Assembly (NCBI GenBank): GCA_003290165.1
Contig: QNQO01000220.1
Span: forward strand, 717,001-781,000
Length of the DNA stretch: 64,000 nt
Direction of reading: 5' to 3'
DNA from: Berberis thunbergii
Taxonomy: Eukaryota; Streptophyta; Magnoliopsida; Ranunculales; Berberidaceae
Part shown: in pieces, positions 34,868 through 48,110 of the stretch
Numbering within the stretch: the first letter of the stretch is position 1
How the letters are laid out: the number at the start of each line of letters is the position of its first letter
Notes under the pieces: model-generated
Told to the model about the DNA's origin: nothing
What the model saw: the letters and a program-made list of their open reading frames with translations, nothing else
The model's database searches: none
Made by a program: the position numbers and the translations under genes

Positions 34868-35363
34868 GATCAAAATTATGTATAATCACTTCAATGAAGG
34901 ACCGGGGCTCAAAGCTCCTCTAGTTGCTGATGATGTTTATGAGATCATCATGAAGGTAAAAATACTTGTAATTTCCATGTGTAGGAGAATTTATTTTATG
35001 TTTTTGTTATATGCCATTCTGGATATTTGCTTCTTAGAGCGTGTACTGTGTTTTCCATCCACCATTTTGGGTATTATACAATACAATTGTGCTTTGAAAT
35101 GATGTTACAGATTATTTGTGTTCTGATGAGTTTTACAGATTCTATGTTGTAGTTGATTAATGATAAAGTGTTCATATACTAAACATATTCTCTGGTGAAA
35201 TTAGAAGCATGTTCCACATTACTTATATTTTTCGTATGTCAGATTTTTTAAGATTGATTATTGTACTTTTGTTTGCATCAGAATGCTTCAATTTTGGACA
35301 GTGAAATAATTTATGACAGAGATTTTGATTATGATTACTTCGGGTTCAAAACACTTAAGATTT
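34868..35363 (+). pseudogene. RNR1: Captured fragment: ribonucleotide reductase large subunit, two exons
   Basis: Exon 34,868-34,955 reads IKIMYNHFNEGPGLKAPLVA and DDVYEIIMK between TGCAG and GTAAAA splice sites. The second exon from 35,282 reads NASILDSEIIYDRDFDYDYF then GFKTLK. These match consecutive exons of plant RNR1, which makes deoxyribonucleotides. The source has IKDMYNHF, so D became I. The second exon ends in an echo of itself (ILDSEIIYAS, 35,367-35,395). Only about 55 residues of roughly 800, so not functional. Confidence 0.88.
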
Positions 35364-35773
35364 TGGATAGTGAAATCATTTATGCTTCAATCTCTAGTTA
35401 TTATCTTCAATGACACTGACGTAGTGTGTGTGCTGTTATTAGCATGGAGTTCTTGCAGGGTTTACTAATATGTCCTACAATTAAGTTTTGGTTGGTGCCA
35501 GTTTAACATGTTATTTTACTCTTTGTGGTAGTTAAAATGATGGGTTTGAAATGATAAGGGATAATAGGAGGAGGTGAACTTACCTCTTTGTAACAGAGAT
35601 ACAGGAATAATAAAATGATGGAGTTGAAATGATACAATATGTAATTTGTTCAATTTTCTAAATAGTTCATCTGGGTATCTGTGGGTCATGGAATGGATAA
35701 CATGCTATGTGCGCTTCACAGTAGTATAAATATCTTTTGCTGCAGAATTTGATTGTGCTGCATTAAACCCTGA

Positions 35774-35983
<210 letters not shown>

Positions 35984-36164
35984 TAACCAAGTTATTGACT
36001 TATTCCTTTTCTTTTCATAATTTCTAGTAACCAAAAACTAGAAATTGCAGTCTTGTAATCTTTGCAATTGGAATCTGTTGCATATTGAAGCTTTGAGTAA
36101 ATTAAGTAGGTCTTTGGTTGAATTTCAGCTGTTGATAGCATTTCTAATAACCGGCTTCTGATGG

Positions 36165-36838
36165 TTCTTTTTACTCAAGAGGATCTGGATTTCTCAGAGT
36201 CATATGGATATTTTCAATTCCCATCTGATTATTTGTTGGGTTGTTTATCAATAGTGACGTTGAAATTATCAAGTTCTACATTAATATTTTCTAGGACATT
36301 CACTGGTGTAGCGTCCATAGAGGAAAAAATTAGGAGATACTTAGGTGTAGCGTCCATAGAGGAAAAAATTAGAGAAAGACGTTTAACTTGGTTTGGTCAT
36401 GTGCGGAGGAGACCAAGCACGGCGCCAATTAGAAAATGTTTAGATTGGCAAGTTAATGGAGGGTGTAGACGGAGGGGACGACCGTAGAAAACTTGGATGA
36501 AGACGGTGAATGACGATATCATTGAGCTTGGATTAGGTGAGGAAATGTGGGAAGATCTCATTGCTTGGAGAACCAAAATTCATGTAGTCGACCCCGAAAA
36601 TCTCGGGAATGGGCTTTGATGATGATGATGATGACTTTCACTGGTCTAGGATCCCTTAAGACTCTTGTTCTTACAAATGCTTTAATCAATGAGAAAACCA
36701 TCCAAACTGTCCTGGATAATTGTCTATGTCTTGAGGTTTTGGAATTATATAAGTGTCAGGGCCTAATTAATTTGAATGTTTATGCTCAGGGCCTATTTAA
36801 TCTTTGTTTGAGATATGGGGGGTGTTCTTAGATTGTGG
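36165..36838 (+). pseudogene. Captured fragment: F-box/LRR-type gene, split by a LINE
   Basis: The left part (to 36,307) reads CLSIVTLKLSSSTLIFSRTF ending in TG; the right part (from 36,637) reads LGSLKTLVLTNALINEKTIQ, DNCLCLEVLELYKCQGLINL and a stop near 36,838. Together they form leucine-rich repeats of the F-box/FBD-like plant family (substrate binding in SCF ubiquitin ligases). A 329-bp LINE tail with a 9-bp target duplication separates them. No F-box domain itself is present. Confidence 0.75.
36308..36636 (+). mobile_element. RTE-like LINE 3' tail in captured F-box exon
   Basis: Encodes the C-terminal end of a LINE reverse transcriptase ORF (RLTWFGHVRRRP, GRP then KTWMKTVNDDI, WRTKIHVVDPENLGNGL) and ends in a short (GAT)n run. 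Target duplication TTCACTGGT at 36,299-36,307 and 36,637-36,645. The 5' end holds a 44-bp direct repeat (GTAGCGTCCATAGAGG twice). Severely 5' truncated. Confidence 0.85.
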
Positions 36839-36839
36839 A

Positions 36840-37290
36840 AGTTCAAGGCTTAGAGTTGGGAATCTTTTATACGCTTCTCTTGTGCTATTTTGTGGAGTCC
36901 ATGGATGAATAGAAGCAACACAATCTTAGAATGATATGTTGTAGAATTTTGTGTTTTTCAGAAAAGTCTTGATTGCCTCTTTAAATTGAAGAACTTAATA
37001 TTGTCGTCGCTGAACCTATACATGTTGTGGTCGTCCTTAATGTGTGCTATATAAATTACTGTATCGGGGATATGATCTGATTTACTTCTGAATCCATTGA
37101 CAATGTTGTTGGAGTGCATCTAACAGATGGATTCTATCAGACAAGCATCCATTTAGAAACATAGGTTCCCCTGTTCTCTTTAATTTCTTCTATTTTATCA
37201 AGAAAAAGTAATATCTCTATTAATGGCAATGATTATGTATCAACAAACAATGCTCTCTCTATGTCATGATTATGATTCATAACATGTTCT
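36840..37290. other. Inner CACTA: unassigned intron-like DNA
   Basis: AT-rich with no recognisable coding sequence. May be intron or 3' flank of the captured F-box and ATP synthase genes. Confidence 0.3.
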
Positions 37291-37300
37291 TTCAGTTTTA

Positions 37301-37539
37301 GTGAGCATGGGGCAAGGATGTCTGCCATGGATAGCTCCAGCAGAAATGCTAGAGAAATGCTTGATCGGCTCACCCTTACTATAACAGGTTCTTCTTTTTA
37401 ATGTATTATTTCTGGTTCGTATTATTAGTTCCCAAACTGATGATTACTTTGTTTTGATTATTGCAATAGAACCCGTCAAGCATCTATCACCACAGAACTG
37501 ATTGAGATTATCTCTGGAGCATCAGCACTCACTAGTTAA
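37301..37539 (+). pseudogene. Captured fragment: mitochondrial ATP synthase gamma, last two exons
   Basis: Exon 37,301-37,386: SEHGARMSAMDSSSRNAREM then LDRLTLT; a 1-bp loss breaks the frame at YNR just before the GT donor. Exon 37,470-37,539: TRQASITTELIEIISGASAL then TS and a TAA stop. This is the C-terminal helix of the F1 gamma shaft. The native stop codon is kept. The piece is about 50 of roughly 320 residues. Confidence 0.88.
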
Positions 37540-37890
37540 ATCCCATATGGTATGGTTAATCGGAACTTAGATGTGTAGATGTGACAAATAAAAATGTCGT
37601 GGGAGCTTTGTTTTTCGTGGATGATGGTGATAATGGGTTGAGCAACTTGACAATATCAACCAAGTTCAACTGATCTTTGGCAAGCTATTGAGCAATGTTG
37701 TTTATTAATTTGTTTCAAGATCTTGTGTGTTTTTGCTTGTACACTTGGAGCATGTTACAGATTTTAAGTCCTTTCTGTTTTTTTTTTTAGAGAAAACAAG
37801 TTATAATAGATTCTTGGAATCTGCTGCATGATCTGTAAGAAGGTGGATTGATAGAACACCACCTTATATTCATTTTATATTCATTTCATT

Positions 37891-37982
37891 TATGATCAAA
37901 CAACATGATTCTATGGCTGTCGCTCTGTAGCAGAACCAATTCATGTCAAACTGAATCTGGCAACGTATTTCATAGAAGTAAT
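37891..37982 (+). pseudogene. EBM: Captured fragment: endo-beta-mannosidase, copy 1
   Basis: TATGATCAAACAACATGATT through to ATTTCATAGAAGT matches the second, longer fragment at 40,050-40,249 ([20 protein letters not shown]). Here the frame is broken (GCTCTGTAGCAG) but the sequence continues one step further (ATYFIEV) than in copy 2. Mannosylglycoprotein endo-beta-mannosidase trims N-glycans. Confidence 0.78.
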
Positions 37983-38047
37983 TTTCACCAAAATTAAAAT
38001 TTTGATTTTGAAAAATAATGTAGTTTATTGTGTTGTTGTGATTCGAC

Positions 38048-38911
38048 AAAAGAGATGGTGTTATTAGTTTGGTGGATGATTCTGGTGAACCATTGCATTC
38101 TGATTCCATAAGAAAATAAGCTTTGGTGCAAATGGAACGCTTTTTGCATCTGCTGGAGATGACAAGCTTGTCAAAATTTGGACCACAGATACATGGCACT
38201 GTGTAAGTATTAGATTTTTGGAATTTATCGTCTCAGAAACTTTGATTTGGTTTATTTTGTTCTTTGATAAAGTTTGGAACTTTTCTTTCAAAGAAATGTG
38301 ATCACAGTGCATAATGTTATGTGTATTTCAGATGTTCTGAGAAGAGAGTGGGTGCCTTGGCTATAAGCCATGATGGTCTCTTTATTACTTTCGTCGATAA
38401 GATTGGTGATTTTTGGGTGGTTGCTTTGAAAGAGGAGAGTGGCAGAAATGACAAGGCGACACCAATACTAACTCACTATTGTAGTATCATTACGAGCCTG
38501 GTACGTCGTTCTCTTTTCGTTTATATTCATGATATAAAAAATTTACTCATTAGTTGCATCCCGCGTCATGTTTGCTTTTAGCTCAAATATGATGTATTTT
38601 TGTTGTCATTTTACTTGTTGCTAGATTGTAGATCACAACATATCCTTCATTTTTGTTTACTTTCTTCTTCTTCTCTTAAGGATGTGTAGTAAGCTCTTTT
38701 CCTATATTCATTTTCTTATTGTTGTTATAATATTTTTCTTGAGTGTTCGAGTGTTAGCATTTCTCCAATCATTCTAGCTTTACATTATCATTATCAAGTT
38801 ATTCATGTGGTACTCGGTTTACAGGAATTTTCTTCTGATGGGCGATTCATAGTTAGTGCTGATCGGGATTTTAAAATTTGTGTACCCAGTGTTGAAGAAG
38901 TGCAGCAATGA
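38048..38911 (+). pseudogene. Captured fragment: WDR4/TRM82-like WD40 gene, three exons
   Basis: Exons 38,048-38,201 ([20 protein letters not shown], then FGANGTLFASAGDDKLVKIW in another frame after a 1-bp loss), 38,332-38,500 (CSEKRVGALAISHDGLFITF, HYCSIITSL) and 38,825-38,911 (EFSSDGRFIVSADRDFKI, stop at 38,909). GT-AG sites at each junction. WDR4/TRM82 is the non-catalytic subunit of the tRNA guanine-N7 methyltransferase. Three WD40 blades in native order. Assignment rests on remembered plant sequences. Confidence 0.8.
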
Positions 38912-39489
38912 AGCTGGGGGTGCTGTAAAGCTTGAACAGAACAGAAGGCAGAGTACCCAAAAGTAGCAAAGAATCTCTAATGGGTATCTTTCTCTTTTAA
39001 CTTTCTTAGTTTCTGCTTTCTCTATTTCAGAGCTCTGACTCACTCTCAGCTCCGATTTTAGGGTTCTTCTTTCTTACTTAGTACTGCCTCCCTATGTGGT
39101 TATTTGATCCCATGAACTGAACTCAGTGTCCTTTTGTTGATTCTTCACTTTTTAATACTTCATTATGTTTGTGATTCTGAGGTACTTGGTTTGGGTTCTG
39201 GGGTGATCATTTAAGGGAAGATCTTATGTACCCACATTGAACTTTGGTTGTGTTTGAGCACAGTTTTTGTTGTTCTTTTTGGGCTTTGATTTGTTTGTCC
39301 AAGATATATTCATGTTGAGACAGTTTCGACTGTAATATAGTAAGAATATCCAGGAGTTAGACTGCCTAATACACTTGATGAGTGATTTGTCATTAATTTG
39401 TGCACGTATCTCCATATGACGTTTCTGTCATTACATAGTTGCTTGCATGGGAAATTTAACTGAAGTGAATTGATGGTTCTATTGAGTAG
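38912..39489. other. Inner CACTA: 5'-UTR-like and intron-like DNA
   Basis: Contains CTCTCAGCTCCGATTTTAGG and pyrimidine-rich stretches like a plant 5' UTR, but no coding sequence I recognise. Possibly captured promoter or leader of another gene. Confidence 0.3.
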
Positions 39490-39731
39490 AATATTCTTCT
39501 ATCAACTGCCGACAGCGACGCTGTGATAAAAATTGCCGACTTTGGTCTTGCAAGGTAACAAGGCTAAATGGTTTAACTCTCATATTGAATTAAGCTTTAT
39601 CCTTCTGCAACTTACAATTCCTTTTTGTTGCAAATAGAAGTATATGTCCTGGTAGCTATGCAGAAATAGTTTGTGGTTCTCCCATGTACATGGCTCCTGA
39701 AATCCTGCAATTTCATAGATACGATGAAAAG
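39490..39731 (+). pseudogene. ATG1: Captured fragment: ATG1-type protein kinase, two exons
   Basis: Exon 39,490-39,554: NILLSTADSDAVIKIADFGL then AR, with the kinase DFG metal-binding motif. Exon 39,638-39,731: [20 protein letters not shown] then [11 protein letters not shown], with the activation loop and APE motif. Splice sites TAG and GTAACA, TAG and GTAATG flank them. The match is to plant ATG1 autophagy kinases (usual CGSPLYMAPE). Confidence 0.82.
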
Positions 39732-40049
39732 GTAATGAAGTTGAACTTGAGATTCACCCCCTCAAAATGTCTCAGTCCCATTTATCACATACAGAATAAT
39801 CACATCCATTGACTGGATCAGTTTGAGTCTTTTATTGTTTAAAGGGTTTTCATAATCTGATCCATATTGTGAATTGTTGAGGGACTTGCCCAATTATGTT
39901 AATGAAGCAGTGTTGACATTGATGATTTTTGTGAGAAGGCAAAACAACAAATATCTTCATTTTGCCTGCATTTGTGCATGATTTCTCCCTTGGTCTTGTT
40001 CTCACTTTAGCTTGATTATTGTCTCAGACACAACTTGTTAACTACATCC

Positions 40050-40312
40050 AGTATAGAGCTCTGCTGGAGGGATGGAGTTCTCGTATGTGGACATAATATA
40101 TGGGCGTTCTAATATGGAAGACTCAGAATCCTTGGACTGGTCTTAGAGGTCAGTTCTATGATCATCTCCATGACCAAACAACAGGATTCTATGGTTGCCG
40201 CTCTGCAGCAGAACCAATTCATGTCCAACTGAATCTGGCAACATATTTCGCATGGCTGTGCTCATGGCTATTGCTTGGTTATTCTATCTCATATGGTTGT
40301 GTCCATTTAAAG
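40050..40312 (+). pseudogene. EBM: Captured fragment: endo-beta-mannosidase, copy 2, fused to unknown exon
   Basis: YRALLEGWSSRMWT, a TAA stop where Lys is expected, then [34 protein letters not shown] and [17 protein letters not shown]. After 40,249 it joins [20 protein letters not shown], which is not mannosidase and ends at a GT (40,314) donor. The glycoside hydrolase 2-type enzyme acts on N-glycan Man-GlcNAc2. The fusion point shows recombination of captured pieces. Confidence 0.85.
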
Positions 40313-40420
40313 GTAATATTTTATTGAGCACAAATCAATAACTATTTCTCTTGTGGCCTGTGAGGCGTTAAAAGCTGAAACTTTATAACTTATAAAAGTG
40401 GTTTCTATATTTGCTTGTCA

Positions 40421-40499
40421 AGAGATAATGATGGAGGTCACTAGACAGGAGAAGGAGGTTGGAATTGTCCCAAATGGCGATGTAGATTCTTACATGAAG
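40421..40499 (+). pseudogene. Captured fragment: PDR-type ABCG transporter exon
   Basis: EIMMEVTRQEKEVGIVPNGD then VDSYMK, followed by GTATG donor. Full-size plant ABCG (PDR) transporters carry SRREKxAGIxPDPDID(A/T)(Y/F)MK between the first ATP-binding cassette's Walker segments. One exon, about 26 residues. Confidence 0.75.
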
Positions 40500-40636
40500 G
40501 TATGTTTTGCAACTCTTTTCTTTGTTTCCTCCATGGCGAGGAAATATCTGATTTGATGCACTATTATTGTTTCAACTATTAGTGGCATATAGTACGATAT
40601 AAGTAGCTAATGAACACATTAATACAGAAGTTCTAA

Positions 40637-42334
<1,698 letters not shown>

Positions 42335-42674
42335 TATTGCAACGGCTAAAAACCGTGGCTAGTACTGGCCACGGCTTAAAACCGTTGCTAAAACTATTGC
42401 AACGGCTTATAACCGTGGCCATAACTTGCAACGGTTTTAAGTCGTTGCTACTCCTGGCCACAGCTTAGAACTGTGGCTAAGATTGTTGCAACGGTTTATA
42501 ACCGTGGCTAAATCATCAACCGTCCTCAGAGATAAAACTATTGCTAATATTTTTGCCACGGTTTTTAGCCGTTACTGGGATTTAGCGACGCCTCTACAGC
42601 CCACGGCTCTAAGCCGTGACAATGGGCTACCCCACGGTTTAAAACCGTTGCTAATGGGTATTTTTGGTGTAGTA
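42335..42674. repeat. Right subterminal repeats of inner CACTA
   Basis: Ten or more units of (C)AACGG(C/T)T..AACCGTGGCTA in both orientations from 42,340 to 42,655, ending TTTTTGGTGTAGTA. Same motif family as at 34,130-34,290. Confidence 0.88.
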
Positions 42675-42748
42675 CATGAATGGCGCAAGCCATCAAACTT
42701 TGAATTCAAATTTTATCCAAGCATTAATTTATGTAGTTCAATCGAAAG

Positions 42749-43423
42749 TGATGATACATAAAAATGTCACACCCCTGAGCCGTACACGTGACGTGATAAT
42801 TTCGAGGAAATACAGACCCTAGCATCAGCCCAACACTGAACAGGCCCAAGCGGTTCTAAGCCCACTCAATTCAGTTCGCTAGGCGGACACGGACTCACGC
42901 CAAATGGTAGGACCACAGTCTCACAATTGTCCCAAATACCCGTAAGCTCTCCTTAGACAAGTATCTTGGGGATCTACTTGGACGGGCAACTACAGCTGCT
43001 CTTTGCTCCCAACTAGAAAGTAAACACCAGAATATCTTTTACACAGGAAAACTCCCTTCTAGGGAATGCTCTTCGATTGAGAACTATCTCTTGCGTATCT
43101 AGGAGCATAGAGCTAACTGGGAACTTCCTTTCTATAGCACGACTCCTAATTAGAGAGGAATCTCCACGAAGATCTCCTTCCCAATTTACACCTATGATGG
43201 TCTGATTAAACAAAGACTCCTTGCACTATAAATAAGACATGAGGTTGTAAGCTAAGGTACGCTACAAATTCCCTGTTACAGATTACACCTTCCTCAAAGC
43301 TCTGTCTGACTTTAGCATCGGAGTGCCATCGACCACCACAACGGTGGTCCGTGGCTCATGTATGCTACATGTGCAAGTCAGCAGGAACCAGATCGGAGCA
43401 GGGAGCAAAAAATGATTGCATCA
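42749..43423 (+). repeat. 5' LTR of element D
   Basis: TGATGATACATAAAAATG to GATTGCATCA, 675 bp. Typical TG..CA ends. Aligns with LTRs of A, C and D's 3' copy. Confidence 0.92.
43227..43234 (+). promoter_or_regulatory. TATA box of element D LTR
   Basis: TATAAATA within CACTATAAATAAGACATGAG. The same position is kept in LTRs at 33,070 and 51,738 and slightly changed in A. It would start the sense transcript about 30 bp downstream. Confidence 0.65.
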
Positions 43424-43447
43424 GTTTGGCACCGTTCGTGAGGATGA
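43424..43447 (+). other. Primer-binding site of element D
   Basis: GTTTGGCACCGTTCGTGAGG directly after the LTR. The TTTGGCxCCGT core is the usual form in Tat-type plant elements, although the exact tRNA partner is not clear to me. Confidence 0.7.
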
Positions 43448-43498
43448 CATAGCTCGTAACTTTAAACTAAGCGTCGTCTCCTTTAAAAAATAGATAAT

Positions 43499-44875
43499 TG
43501 GTCACCACCAGGTCACGTAACAACAGAGAACCAGGGGACACATCGAATGTTTTGGCCGTCCCCATACCGCCTCCTTTAGCAGGCCATATCTTGCACACAC
43601 AACCAACTCGCACTCCCGTACCAACGGCAAGTAGCGACAGATCCAAGAATTGATACGCTGGCATCTCAAATACAGTGGATCGCCAAGGCGGTGGAGGTTT
43701 TCATGCAATAGAATCCACCACCCGCCAATGGAGATTAAGAGCAGCACGGACTCCGCCTTCGGCAGACGATTGGGAGCAAGCGCAGGAAAGCCAAGCATCT
43801 GCCAGTTCCTATTGAACTAAAGGAAGTTGCACGGTTAACATTGAGTTCAATGCCAAGGCAGAGAGGCTCGGCTGTGGGAACCCTCTCCGCAGAAGGGCGC
43901 ACGAGTCGACATACTGTATCACCTCTCAATCTCGCCATTTGTGGACCAAATCATGAGCGAGGCCCTACTGAGGAAGTTTACTCCTTCGAAGCTCGACTCC
44001 TACGACGGAACCACCGATCCCTTTGACCACTTGCACCATTACCAACACGTAATGACCCTTAAATAGGGATCTAAATCCGTAATTTGCAGGACCTTTCCTA
44101 CTAGTATGAATAACTCCGCATTGACATGGATCCACAACCTTCGGTCAAAGTCCATCGACTCCTTCAAAATGCTAGCGAAGGAATTCCTGACCTGTTTTGT
44201 CGGAAGCCAATGCACACTACATACTCTCTTTGAGATAGAGGTCCGGTGAGACACTATGAGAGTATGTCATGCGCTTCAACGATGAGTTGACCCTCATAGA
44301 TGGGTGCAACGACGATACCGTCGTGACAACCTTCACTGCGGACCTCAAAGAGGGAAAACTTTACGAAGATTTCACCCTAGAGCCCCCTTTGGACATGGCG
44401 GAGCTCCTCAAGAGTGTCTAGAGACTCATAACCCTGGAAGAGTCGAGGACCTCAAAGAGGGAAACCGAAGGGGCAGGAGGCACTTCGCGCCCAGAGACAA
44501 GAAGGAAGGAAATAGACCCCTAGATGAGGAACGAAACAAGAGGAAGCATGGTGACAACAGGTCAAACCCTGGTCGGTTTAGGCCGAAGAAATTGTCCAAC
44601 TACGTTGGATCTAGAGCAATGACTACCCTAAATGCTAACCAGTCGGATGTACTCAAATCAATGAAAAACAGGGAGGAATTGAAGTAACCCCCAAAGACAC
44701 GAGAAGACCCCTCCAAGAGCGACAACGGCAAGTATTGCACGTACCACAAAGAAAGTAGACACAACACCAATGGCTGTAAGAGCCTGAGGTACGAGGTCGA
44801 GTACTAGATCCGCAAGGGAAAACTGAAAGAGTTCCTGGAGTCCGAGAAGCCAGCGGGCAGACAAAGGGCAAGGGG
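43499..44875 (+). pseudogene. gag of element D
   Basis: The start codon is lost (TTGGTCACC where C has ATGGTGATC). The Retrotrans_gag core is near 43,975-44,210: KFTPSKLDSYDGTTDPFDHL, ICRTFPTSMNNSALTWIHNL, SFKMLAKEFL. Then RFNDELTLIDGCND and DFTLEPPLDMAELLKS, a basic linker, and the zinc knuckle CTYHKESRHNTNGC (C-x2-H-x4-H-x4-C) at about 44,737. Several stops and frameshifts. It keeps the core that C has lost. Confidence 0.85.
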
Positions 44876-45039
44876 AGTCAATTAAATAAATAGAAAAGGA
44901 GACTCCAAGGATTATATATGTCCTTCATGGAGCCAGACCAAATGAAATTCAGTCAGATAGGTCCTGCAAGCGATTACTACTGGATATGCGGACACAACCA
45001 GTAGATGAGGACAGACACAAATGCCACTCAAGGGTCCCG

Positions 45040-45440
45040 AACTCTATTCCTACCTTGACCTTTACGGACAAGGACCTCGAAGGAATTCGAGTGCCACATA
45101 ACGACGCCTTAGTCATCTCGATCTTCATAGCAAGGTAGGAGGAAAAGGGAGCTTTGGTTGACACAAGATGTTCAGTTAACATTTTGTTCTACAACGCGTT
45201 CCGCGGCATGGAACTCAACGAGGAAAACCTGACGTCTTCAAAACACCCGCTGATTGGATTCAATGGGGGGAAGTGTTTCCCCATCAAAAAGATAAGGTTG
45301 GGTAGGGTAGCAGGAGAGCCGCAGATTAAGAAAGTCCTATTTCTAGACTTCATGGTGGTAGACGCACCGTCATCCTACAATCTCATCCTGGAAAGACTTG
45401 GCTCCACCAAATGGAAGCAACGGTCTTCACCCTTCACCAG
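45040..45440 (+). pseudogene. Retropepsin-like protease of element D
   Basis: DLEGIRVPHNDALVIS, then ALVDTRCSVNILFYNAFRGM with DTR in place of DTG at 45,160-45,168, PLIGFNGGKCFPIKKIRLGR, and LFLDFMVVDAPSSYNLILER. The active-site Gly is changed and ILG has become ILE. Inactive. Confidence 0.8.
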
Positions 45441-47345
45441 TGTGTTAAGTATACTACTAACCACTATGAAGGAACCATATGTGGAGACCAACCTACAGCA
45501 CAAGGCTGCCACTACGCTGCACTAAAATAGATAAAGTGCTCCTAGTACAAGGCCAAAAGACGGAAGAGATATCATTTTCAAACGGTACAGGAGCAATCAG
45601 TTCTTCTGCCCAGCGAGTCATAAAAGCCATGGCAAGCGGGAACACATCCCCCTGACATTCCGTCGGTGTGGAGATCTGCCCCTCTGCAAGGTTTACTCTT
45701 CAGTGACCTATGTAACGTCTCGACAATCCGCTAAACGATACGAAGAGCAACCCGAATTCACTTCAAGGCCAGGATTAGTTTCTCTCTGTAAACAGTTAGT
45801 TTGCTTCAAGTTGTTTGTTTCTCTTTCCATATCAATATTGAGTTTTAGTTCTTAAAAAACTTATGTGATTTGCAATCATTTAAGAAATAAAGGAATCATT
45901 TAAGAAATAAAAGAAGAAATACGAAAACAAACTCTATTGATTATCAAAAACATTCAACAGCAAACACCTTGAGACAGATACAAAAGACTACATATTACGA
46001 ACGCCCTGAGGCGGGTACAAAAGACTGAGCATCTAAATACAGTGCGAACTAAAGTAAAAAAAAACTCGCTCAGACAATTCTACTATGTACATTGTCCGAC
46101 GAAACTTGTAAACCCTTCGATGCGAGTAATTTGCCAGTGATAACAAATATAAAAGTTGATCTACCATTCCGAAGACAACAGCAAAGTGTAAGAGGGGATT
46201 GAAATGAATGAATAATCAGGTTGCTCCGTCAAATCACTCCAGGAAAGTGCTCGTATAATGGCGTTGTACACCTCACGACTAGCTGTAGAATTTCCTCAAT
46301 AGATATCCCACCGTCTATCCAACATCTTCAAAGGGCTTAGAAGAAGTAAGATGAGGATGGCCACAAGTAGCGACGCAGTCATGATCTCACAGCATCGTCA
46401 AGAGAGACCACTTTTCACATATGCGATGGTAGGTGTGATTGAGAGCTACCACACCCGGAGTCAATGCATATTAACCAACACTTCGATCAGCCATCAGTCA
46501 GTAACGGGATCCAAGTATACAAAGAAACAAGTGGTATGGTGTAACACCAAGGCATCTCCTATGGTAGGAAATCCGTACTACTTCTCCCTAAATGAGAAGA
46601 AATTACGAGATCCCAGCAGATCAACTACATGCTTAATCATAGCAAGTGACCACGCATAACGACAACTATTACTGTGTCTGACATAAATGTCAGAACATTC
46701 GGAGACTCCAAAGACGAAGATCCAACTTCAGGCTTTAGAAAATCCAAAGCGCTTTCTTCAGCCCTTGAAAAACCCAAAACACTCTCTTAAAGCAAGAACA
46801 TTACAGAATATAAGCTCTGCGAAAGATAGTGCCTACGACGATTGGAAAATATCATTATATAGACATAATGGTTTACCAAGAGGGCATTCCAAAATTAACT
46901 GTCAAGCATTGAATACGGTCCCACGGAAACTGAGCAAACCACGTCATTCAAATTAATGGCTCCGCGCGCTACCCCATCAATTCAATGGGAGTAATCGATA
47001 CTCAACCGTCACATAGCTCGTGTTGTACACGTGTTACCTCGCGATTTACGCCGTACACGCAACACATTGATCCCTAGTTCCCTTCTGCGGGCCCATGGGC
47101 TCGACCCATTATGCAAGCAACATTCTGTCGCATGCTTGGCATGAGCATTAAGAGATTCTAGCCGATTCTGACTTCCGAGTTGTACCTACAAATCACCTGC
47201 TGATTTGATGTAACTTCGTCCACACTATGCTACCACTAAATTCACACGCCCCCAACAGGCATAACTTTTTTTCAAACCATGCAAGCTTAGTCATCCAAAG
47301 ATGATGACAACAGCTTCTGGTTCAACCCGACACCTAGTAGCTCAG
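45441..47345 (+). other. Element D spacer where pol would be expected
   Basis: Same layout as C 22,624-24,516. No RT, RNase H or integrase. Two AATAAA within ATTTAAGAAATAAA (about 45,880 and 45,901). Purine block CCCCATCAATTCAATGGGAG at 46,973-46,992. Confidence 0.6.
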
Positions 47346-48110
47346 CGTGGGCATCAACGGTTTAGGAAGTGGGAGTCTAATTAACGCTACCAAGCCCAGT
47401 AATGACGACTCGCTAGGGATCATTCCCCCCCATTGCGGCCAATGATCGCCGAGTGATGACTAGCAACGAAAGCTTCTGATCAAAATCTGGACTTGTAGTC
47501 TCCACTGCGAGGGTGTAAATAGTCTGAAAGGTGGGGGCCTAATCAGTCCCGAACTGATTTCGATGGCTCGCCACTGCCTTTCAACGTGGCCGCCAAATCA
47601 CCAAACCTGGACTGCTAGCCCGCGCTGCGAGGGTGTAGATAGTCTAGAAGGTGAGAACTCAGTCAGCCACGACCTAATTCTGACGGTTTGCCACGAGACC
47701 GCTGCTCTTCAGTGTGGCCGCTGAACCCTCTCAAATTTGTAGCTTGGTGCACTCAGGTATAAATAATTTGGATGGTGGGAGTCTAGTCAGTCCCGAACTG
47801 ATTTCGATGGCTTGCTAAGGGACTTCTGTTCTTCAGTCTAGTAGTCAAACCTCTCTCGAATTCCTAGCACCCACCACGCGGGGATGATGTAGATGGTTTG
47901 AAAGGTGGGAACCTAATGAACTGATTCTGACTGCTTACCACGGGACGAATGCTCTTCAGCCTGGTCGCCAAACTTTTACTCCCTGAATTCGTAGCCCACT
48001 TTGCTTGGTCATACACGATTCGGAATGTGGGAGCCTAGTTAGCCCCGCACTGATGCCAACGGCTTGACATGAGACCATTGCTCTTCAGCCTGGTCGCCAA
48101 ACATGAATCT
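47346..48110 (+). repeat. Tandem repeat array in element D
   Basis: About six units of 120-127 bp with cores (GAAGTGGGAGTCTAAT, AAGGTGGGGGCCTAATCAG, GGTGGGAGTCTAGTCAG) at about 47,362, 47,521, 47,640, 47,767, 47,894 and 48,008. Fewer units than C, so the copy number has changed since the two separated. Confidence 0.85.

Noticed and set aside
47346..48110. CRISPR-like array
   Set aside because: Units are 120-127 bp and contiguous without unique spacers; it is an LTR-element tandem repeat in a plant genome.
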